A stretch of 64,000 nucleotides of DNA from the NCBI GenBank assembly GCA_000727475.1, contig KL647314.1:1208812-1272811 (forward strand), written 5' to 3'. This DNA comes from Sarcocystis neurona (Eukaryota; Apicomplexa; Conoidasida; Eucoccidiorida; Sarcocystidae). The notes beneath the pieces are model-generated. The model saw only the letters and a program-made list of their open reading frames with translations. It searched no databases and was not told the origin of the DNA. This document shows positions 57,830 through 64,000 of this stretch, in pieces; the first letter of the stretch is position 1; each line of letters starts with the position of its first letter. Position numbers and translations under genes: made by a program.

Positions 57830-59340
57830 ACTGCAATTGCTTTCCCGGTCTCACGAGTAAACCACTGCCCCAACCCACACGCGTATATATATATGTATGT
57901 AGATATAGGTATATAATATAAATGTATAGAGTTTTGGAGTGAAAATTCAAATATCCTTCCGTGTGAATGTACACGCGTATGCATGCCTACAGCGTGCGGG
58001 GTAGCCGAGCCGTGTGTTTCATCTCTTACTCTTTGTTCTGGTTTGATAGTTGCTTCACAGGCAAGCTGCTCGTTATTAGTGTCCGCGTCCTCCTTGCGGG
58101 TCTGTGTGCGGGTCTACGTATTTTGTGGCTTAGCGAAGCAGCCTCATTTAACGCGAAGCCTTTGAAAAGGAAGCTTTCCCTTCTAAATACCTCGGTGACT
58201 GTCTTCCGCCCTGCTTGCTGAGCGCTTTACGAGCGCGCATCAGCGGTGCTGCACCCACCGCAGTCCCGACCACGTCTCCCGTCTACGTAGCGGCCGTTTT
58301 CCCACGTCCTCGCCCAGAATTTCCACGCTTATTCTCCGTCTGTACGCATGCACCTCTCTATATATCTGTACACATGCATATTTGTGTGTACACACACTTA
58401 CGTACAGAGACAGATAGCTGCAGCAGTTTGCTGAAGACGCCTTCCTTCTGCTTTGCCATGTCAGTCTTCACTAGGCGCAGCGCTCCATTTGTTGAAGTAC
58501 GTCGAATACGCGTCACCTACTCGCCATGCGTCTCTTCTTACGACGCGTATACAGTCGCCTACATGTACACGCGTATACGTATGTATGTAGTGCACGCGTC
58601 CCTCTCGCTTGCTTTATAGGCTCGTACATGCATGCAAGTATATAGGACAGTCTTGGTGCCATGTACACATATATATATGTATATATAGCACACGTATCTG
58701 TCTCCGTGTATATGGTGGTGCACGCGTGCCAGTAGGTAGGACAGTTGTGATGCAACATATATATATATATATACAGGACACAGCCTGTCTGTCTGTCTCG
58801 GTGTGTATGCTGGTGCATGCATGCGAGTATATGTGTGTGTGAGGACAGCTATTGTATGTTTGTGTGTGTGTGTGTGTGTATACACGTTCTCTGTGTATAC
58901 GTGTATTGTAGACGTCCATAGATGTAGATAAGTACACTGGAATCTGCGGCCTATGAATATATACGCATGAAAGGCTTCGTTAATTTTTTTCCAGGCGATT
59001 CTTGACTCTCTTGCCGGGGTCGCGTTAATACCCAGAGAAGTATTGCTGCAGCGATAGTACAACTTCCGCGTTGCTGCACTTTTATCCGGAACAGATGCAG
59101 AAGCACAGTCTTTCTAGAGCAGCTGCGGCCCCCCACCTGCCGCCAGCAGCGCGTCTGCCTCAGCACTTGCGGCCGCAGCAGCCGCAATAGCAACGGCTGT
59201 CATCTTGCAGTGTAACTTGTGCTGCAGGGGCTACTGCCCCGTAGAGCGGCGCCCCGCTCGTCAGCAGCTGCTGCAACAACGACAGCAGCGTTCGCGGTAG
59301 CAGCAGAAACTCCGGCAGCCGCGCACAACACACCTGCGGC
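57830..59340. other. gap without recognised gene
   Basis: Apart from the tandem repeat, I see only short frames. A plus frame at 57967-58221 has balanced composition but no domain. Minus-strand sequence at 59160-59340 reads LLLPRTLLSLLQQLL and then TSGAPLYGAVAPAAQVTLQD, which looks coding-like but has no identified partner. A head-to-head intergenic region between the unassigned minus-strand gene and the capping-enzyme gene is plausible. Confidence 0.35.
58620..58860. repeat. roughly 100-bp tandem repeat, three copies
   Basis: Three tandem copies of a unit running tgcatgc, agtatata/agtaggtaggacag, a TA run, cacacgtatctgtctc/cagcctgtctgtctc, ggtgtgtatgctgg. Copies begin at about 58626, 58711 and 58812; the last is partial. 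Gene-free region. Confidence 0.75.
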
Positions 59341-59526
59341 CGCCCCACATGACGTGTTGCAAGTACACTCGCTGCAGTAGTTGCAGCAGCTGCTAGTCCT
59401 CTGCACGTTCTTTTCCTCCAGCAGCAGCAGCAGAGGCTCACAGCCGTTGCAAATTCGACAAGGTGCACACTTTCGCTTCACAGCAGCAGTTCGGCGCGGA
59501 CCGCCCGTGCATCTGCAGGAACACAC
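59200..59526 (-). other. Cys-rich open frame, possible metal-binding exon
   Basis: Minus-strand frame with an unusual cysteine pattern: KCAPCRICNGCE (C-x2-C-x2-C-x2-C), a Leu/Glu spacer, then SCCNYCSECTC (C-C-x2-C-x2-C-x-C). The first group is not built from CAG triplets, so it is not a simple repeat artefact. An overlapping minus frame (59858-59478) is Leu-rich. No family is recognised and no splice partners were established. Confidence 0.25.
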
Positions 59527-60144
59527 GCCTGCATACGTGAAGTGTATACCACCTCAGCAAGGAGCACGAGCAAGTCTATGTCGCCTGCAGCGACAGTGTT
59601 TCCTCGCGGAAGCCCGGGAAGAAGCAGTAGCAGCAGCAGCAACGGCAGCAGTTCTCCCTGCGGCACCGCCAGCAGCTCTGCCTGCAGTCGCAGCACGAGG
59701 AACACGACCTTCACCAGAAGCACGTCTGTTTTCAGCAGCAGCGGCAGCGGCTCCGTCTTCAGCAGCAGCAACAGCAGGAGCGGGGCTGCTTTCCGCGCCA
59801 GCAGCAGCAGGTCTGTATTCAGCAGTGCGAGCAGGTTGTTCTTTTTCAACGCCACCAAGCGTATTTTGCAGAAAAAAGAGCAGCAGAGTCTGGGTCTGAC
59901 GTGAGCAGCTTCCTGCCAGCAGCAGCCTCAGCATGCTTAGCAGCAGCAGCAGCAGCGCTGACGCATCTGCAGTAGGCAGTTGTAACTGGGTGCCTGTCTC
60001 TGATTTGCTGCTGTTCGTTAGCTCCCGCACTGCGTCTTTCTGGCCTTTTCTTCGCATGCGTGGGCGTGTGTGTCTCTCTGCGCCGCGTGTGCGTGTGTGC
60101 GAGTCGTACGTACTTCTCTGGTGTCTATACACTCCACAAGCGCC

Positions 60145-63100
60145 ATGACACAACTCTCGCGAAAGCGGCAACATGCCGCCATCACTCCGGATGCTGCTGC
60201 GGCTCCGTCCTCTTCCCCGTCCTCTCTATCCTCCTCTGCTGATGCTGCGAAGAGTTCTTCTGCCACTGCCGTTGTTTCTCCTGCTGCCGCTCCGTCGCCT
60301 TCCCTCGGTATTTCCGTCCCATGCGCTGCTGCGGCGTCCCCGCCACGTCCTGCTGCCGCTGCTGCTGCCACCCCACACCTCCCCGCTGTTGCTGCTGCTG
60401 CTGCCACGCGATACCTGCACCCTCCTAGGGTTGCTGCTGCTTCTTCTTCCGCGTCGTCTGGCCCGCGTACCTCCTCTTCCACCTCCTTCTCCTCCCCGTC
60501 CGTCTCCGCCGTCGCCTCTTCTGCTGCTCCTGCTTCTTCGCTTGCTGCTGCTGCTGCAGCTGTCACGCCCCCTCCTCCCCCGCCCGGTGGATTCGCTGCT
60601 TTTGGGCCTGCCTCTTTATCTTTCTCGTCGGCCAGTGCTGCCGCAGAAGCACCAGCTGCAGAGCCGGAGTTCCCTGGGATTCTCGAAGGAGAAACGGATG
60701 CTGCAGAACGACACTTCCCACGAAGCGAGGCGCAGCGTGTACGCGACTGCATCAAACGCCTGTGTGGCTGGACGGGGGATGCCTTTCCTGGTGGCCATCC
60801 TGTTTCCTTGTGCCGTGCTAATCTTACAGGTAATATATGTATGAATCACAGCCAGTCGCAAACTCTATGCATATATGTATATATATAGCAGAGCCAGCCT
60901 CACGTAGAAAATACATGTATATGTATCTATCTGTCTATCTGTGTATCTATATATATATATATATATTTATGTAAAGAGCTCGTCCTATGCACACAAGGAA
61001 TCCCGTGTTTGTTACGCATGCATATTCAGAGAGAGATACAGAACGAGAGAGTGAGCCGGTCTCTGCATATATCTGCGGTCGGCTGCTGCAGCTGGTGTTG
61101 CAGCTGATGCTACTGCTGCTTCCAGCGGTTTACCTCGTGCAGCTGTCTTCGTCAGGCCTGCCGCAGCTCGTGTCTATCGCCGCTCCTTCCTGCGGCTGCT
61201 GCAGCATCGGTCCTGCTGCTTCTCGTCCCGCGGCTGAGCTCGTCCTTTGTAGACCACGCGCAGCCTTCTTGGGGACGTGTGCTGCTCCGGTTGCATGCCG
61301 TCCGCTGCTGCTGTTACCGCTGCTCTGCTTCCTGACGTCTGCATCTGTTGCGCCGGTCTGCGCGGCTGTTGGTGTATGGGCGAAGAAAGTGGTGGTGCTG
61401 CGGTGCCGCGGACAACCTCCTTGGGCCGCCACGAGCGTGCCGCAGCTTCCGGTGCCAGTCTCCGCGCTGATGCAGCACAGCGGCACTGGCGTTCGCGCTG
61501 CTTTTCAACGCTGCTTCGCGCGATGCAGCAGACAACTTCGTGTTGCTGCTGCAGTCCTTCCGCTGCTGGGGACTGCGGTGTGCTGCAAGCTTGCTTCGGC
61601 AATTTCTGCGTCGATGCCTGTGTATATGTATATATATGTACACACATACAAATACATATGTGTATGTATATATATATATATAGATAGATATGTGCAAATA
61701 TACATTGGGTGTGCGTACACGTCTTGGGGTGCCTACAGAAGGTAATTTGTTGGAGCAATAGCAGCGCTACGGCGTTGCTCCTGCTGCTCTGGCCTGCTGA
61801 CGGGAACTGCAGCAATGTGGCAGCTGCTGCGTGCTGCAAGGTCCTCCTGCTGGTGCTACTCGCAAGGGGGTGATGGGCTGCGCCCTCGTGGTCGTTTTTA
61901 CTGCTACGGCGTTGTGCGCTCGCGGCTGCCGCTGCTGCTGCCAAGGCCGCGGTGCGGCAGAAGGGGAGGTTTGCTGCTGCGGCACGTTGTTCTTGTTTCG
62001 CTGTGGCTGCTGCTTTTCCTGCGGGTCGGCATCACCAGCGCAGCAGAGGACTCTGCAGCTGCTGCTGCCGCTGCGCGCGTCGACAGCAGCAGTGTCGCCG
62101 AACGACCGCCTCCTGCTTTTGCGACTGCTGCTGCTCCCACTTCTTCATGCAAAGTTCTTGCTTCTGCTGCTGGTGGTGCGTCTTCTTCGTTCAAAGTTCT
62201 TCTTTCTGCGGCTGCTGCTGCTTCTTCCCCTTCGCACAGAGTTCTTCCTTCCGCTGCTGCTGCTGCGTTTCCTCCTGCTTGCAAAGTTTTTCCTTTTGTT
62301 GCCGCTGCTGCTTCGATATGTTTCTGATGCAGAGATCTTCCGTCACCCGTACGTTGCATGCGAGAAGACGGACGGCACTCGCTTTCTGCTGCTGGGAGCC
62401 TCGGGCTGCCTGTTTCTACTCGGACGCAAGCAGGAAGTAATTTTTTTATTTTCTTCTGCGCCTTTCCCACCTCTCTCTGACTCTCTACTTCTGCACAAAC
62501 ACGTCGGTGTATGTGTGTCCATGTGTAGATACACGCGTGCGCGTAGACACACGTATATATATGTATATATATTCCTAGCTGTATGCCCGTCAAAGTCTAG
62601 ACCCACACGTGCACATATATACTCATGTCTATACTGATCTGTGTGTAGATATCTACGTCCGGGTACGTATATGCGTAGTACGCGTGTACGCCCATGTAGA
62701 CGGTCAACATCAAGTAACTAATGTGTCGCCTTTTGTACGTACAAATGGATATTCATCCGTATACATGTCTGTGCACGTGTGTCTTTAATGCTACGCACCG
62801 ACTTGTGTAGATAAACACGGTGCGACTCCGCGTGGCATAGCGCCGCAAGGCTCTCCTGCTGCGTGCGCCCCGCGCGCCATGCTGTCTGCATGCGCAGCAC
62901 CTCGCCGCGGGCTGACAGCGGTGCAGTCGAAAACCTGTTGCGCCGTAGCAGCGTGCAGACGCAGCACGCCTCTGCATGCAGCGCTGCCTGTACCAGGCTT
63001 CGTGCTGCTGCTGCTGCTGTTCCTGGAGTTGCCGACGCGTCTGGCCTCTGACTGCCCAGAAAGAAACTTTCGCTGGGTCGCCGCAGACAGCAAGAGAAAG

Positions 63101-63711
63101 CGAGAAGAGACAGAGAGAGAAAGGGCGGCATTGAGAAGCACGTGCGTAGGCACATACACGTGGGGTTCCTCTCCTCTCTTGTTTGAGCTTCCGTCTACGC
63201 ACCTGTGCAGGCGCACGTACTGGTGCATGCGCATATACGAATACGTGCGCACGTAGTTTTGCATGCGCACATACGAATGCACGCGCACGTAGGATTGCAT
63301 GCGCACATAGAAGTGCTTGCGCACATAGGAGTGCCTGCGCACAAACACACATAGGGGCGCGCGCGTACGGATGAGTGCATGCGCAGGCGCCTGTGACTTG
63401 CTCTCTTCTCGTTGCCTCCGCACTTCTGAGGTAAGGCACAGAGAGGTCCATGCATGGTACGTATATTCGTAACAAGCACGTGTGCTGCTGTGCATGCACA
63501 GCCACCTCTGCGTGGTACGTAGTTGTGGGCGAACGTCTGACGTGCAAGGGGCCTCTCCACCCGTTGTTGAAGGGAAGGCAGAGGCTCACGCTCTGCAGCA
63601 GTCGCTGCTGCGTGCGCGCAGGTTCGCATGCTGCCGGACTCGTATCTGCCGCGCAGGGACAACCTCCGCGCCGCGCAGCAGCTGACTCTCGTCGACGGAG
63701 AACTAGTCAAG
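60145..63711 (+). CDS. mRNA capping guanylyltransferase, first three exons, 3' end beyond window
   Basis: Transfers GMP to the 5' end of nascent mRNA in the nucleus through a lysine-GMP intermediate. Exons: 60145-60829 (donor g|gtaata, phase 1), 62333-62436 (acceptor gatgcag, donor gtaatt) and 63622-63711 (acceptor gcgcag, donor gtaagg). Residues 1 to about 190 are an Ala/Ser/Pro-rich leader. The family then begins with CIKRLCGWTGDAFPGGHPVSL (compare FPGSQPVS of yeast and animal enzymes). Motif I is ACEKTDGTR with nucleophile K240. Exon 3 carries the motif III region LTLVDGELV (288-292 DGELV). Joins are in phase. Motifs IV to VI and the OB fold must lie to the right of 64000. Apicomplexan guanylyltransferases are known as proteins separate from the RNA triphosphatase, and no triphosphatase domain is seen here. 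The start Met at 60145 fits the leader; an upstream in-frame Met at 60070 is possible. Confidence 0.93.
62140..62330 (+). repeat. 42-45 bp in-frame repeat before the capping-enzyme exon 2 acceptor
   Basis: Four copies of a pyrimidine-rich unit marked by aaagttctt (62151, 62193, about 62238, 62283), each followed by ctgctgctg and a cttctt stretch. Spacings are 42, 45 and 45 bp, all multiples of three, so the plus frame reads as repeated KVL-S-AAAAAS peptides. It lies wholly within the 1.5-kb intron 1 and runs up to the acceptor. Confidence 0.75.
63226..63350. repeat. 18-bp minisatellite in capping-enzyme intron 2
   Basis: About six tandem copies of an 18-bp unit of the form tgcgcacatacgaatgca with variants (acgtagttt, acgtaggat, acatagaag, acataggag). 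It lies between capping-enzyme exons 62436 and 63622. Because 18 is a multiple of three, minus frames read repeated VRMxSY/CAxxxY peptides with no stop. Confidence 0.85.
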
Positions 63712-64000
63712 GTAAGGACTCGGTGTGTGTAGAACCATATATTTACGTATATATGTATCTATACGCGCAACAACGTCATTCGGGCACATTTCGATGTATG
63801 TGTACATACTCTATATATATACGTGTAGGCAGTGTGAGTTTGTGTACGCACCTGTGTCTACGTTTGTGGGGAATATATATGCATACCTGCAAGCAGTATA
63901 AGTTTGTGTACGTATGTGTGTCTATGTACATAGGTAAAGTTGCATTACACATTTATATATGTTGGTGCGTTGCCCGTGTATAAGTGGTGGTGTTTCCAGC
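63712..64000 (+). other. start of capping-enzyme intron 3
   Basis: Sequence after the gtaagg donor at 63712 is TA- and TG-rich with no further family similarity before the right edge, so the next exon lies outside the window. Confidence 0.7.

Noticed and set aside
60018..60755. 245-codon minus-strand frame
   Set aside because: Antisense of capping-enzyme exon 1, which carries the conserved GWTGDAFPGGHPVSL on the plus strand.

Overview
The window looks like nuclear DNA of a coccidian apicomplexan, most probably Eimeria or a close relative. The evidence is spliced protein genes with canonical GT-AG introns, a dense scatter of CAG/GCA triplet tracts that translate as poly-Ala, poly-Gln or poly-Ser inside otherwise conserved proteins, and many TA-, TATG- and CACA-type microsatellites. 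There is no bacterial signature: no operons and no ribosome binding sites. Because CAG/CTG tracts contain few stops, long open frames occur on both strands in introns and opposite true exons. I therefore called genes only where a conserved protein family could be followed through introns with matching splice phase, or where an uninterrupted frame had a coherent protein architecture.

Layout: (1) about 2.5-14.25 kb, minus strand: the exosome core subunit RRP45 (EXOSC9/PM-Scl-75 family), rebuilt from six or seven small exons with introns up to 2.7 kb. (2) 14.3-24.9 kb: no recognisable gene. Most of it is a repeat-poor tract with a 70-bp direct repeat and a pair of perfect hairpins. (3) 24970-26820, plus strand: one uninterrupted gene for a secreted protein with a Lys/Glu-rich middle, an RVKR cleavage-type motif and a very Tyr/Trp-rich C-terminal block, reminiscent in style of coccidian oocyst-wall precursors. 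(4) 26.8-34.2 kb: no recognisable gene; it contains a run of three perfect hairpins. (5) 34232-55011, minus strand: a complete 12-exon gene for the DNA-repair endonuclease XPF/ERCC4, about 2,520 residues against roughly 900 in animals. (6) About 55.4-57.75 kb, minus strand: coding-like segments of an unassigned gene, with repeated GTGTACGTACAC-type palindromes. (7) 60145 to the right edge, plus strand: the first three exons of the mRNA capping guanylyltransferase, including the KTDGTR active site. The gene runs out of the window.

The three recognised housekeeping genes serve RNA decay/processing, nucleotide excision repair and mRNA capping. They share no pathway, so the arrangement looks like ordinary genome order rather than a cluster. 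The alternation of repeat-rich flanks (about 2-15 kb and 35-64 kb) with a repeat-poor centre (about 16-34 kb) matches the R/P segmentation known from Eimeria tenella chromosome 1. Exon joins were derived by eye from splice motifs, phase and family alignment. RRP45 exon 2 and its C-terminal exon are the least certain.
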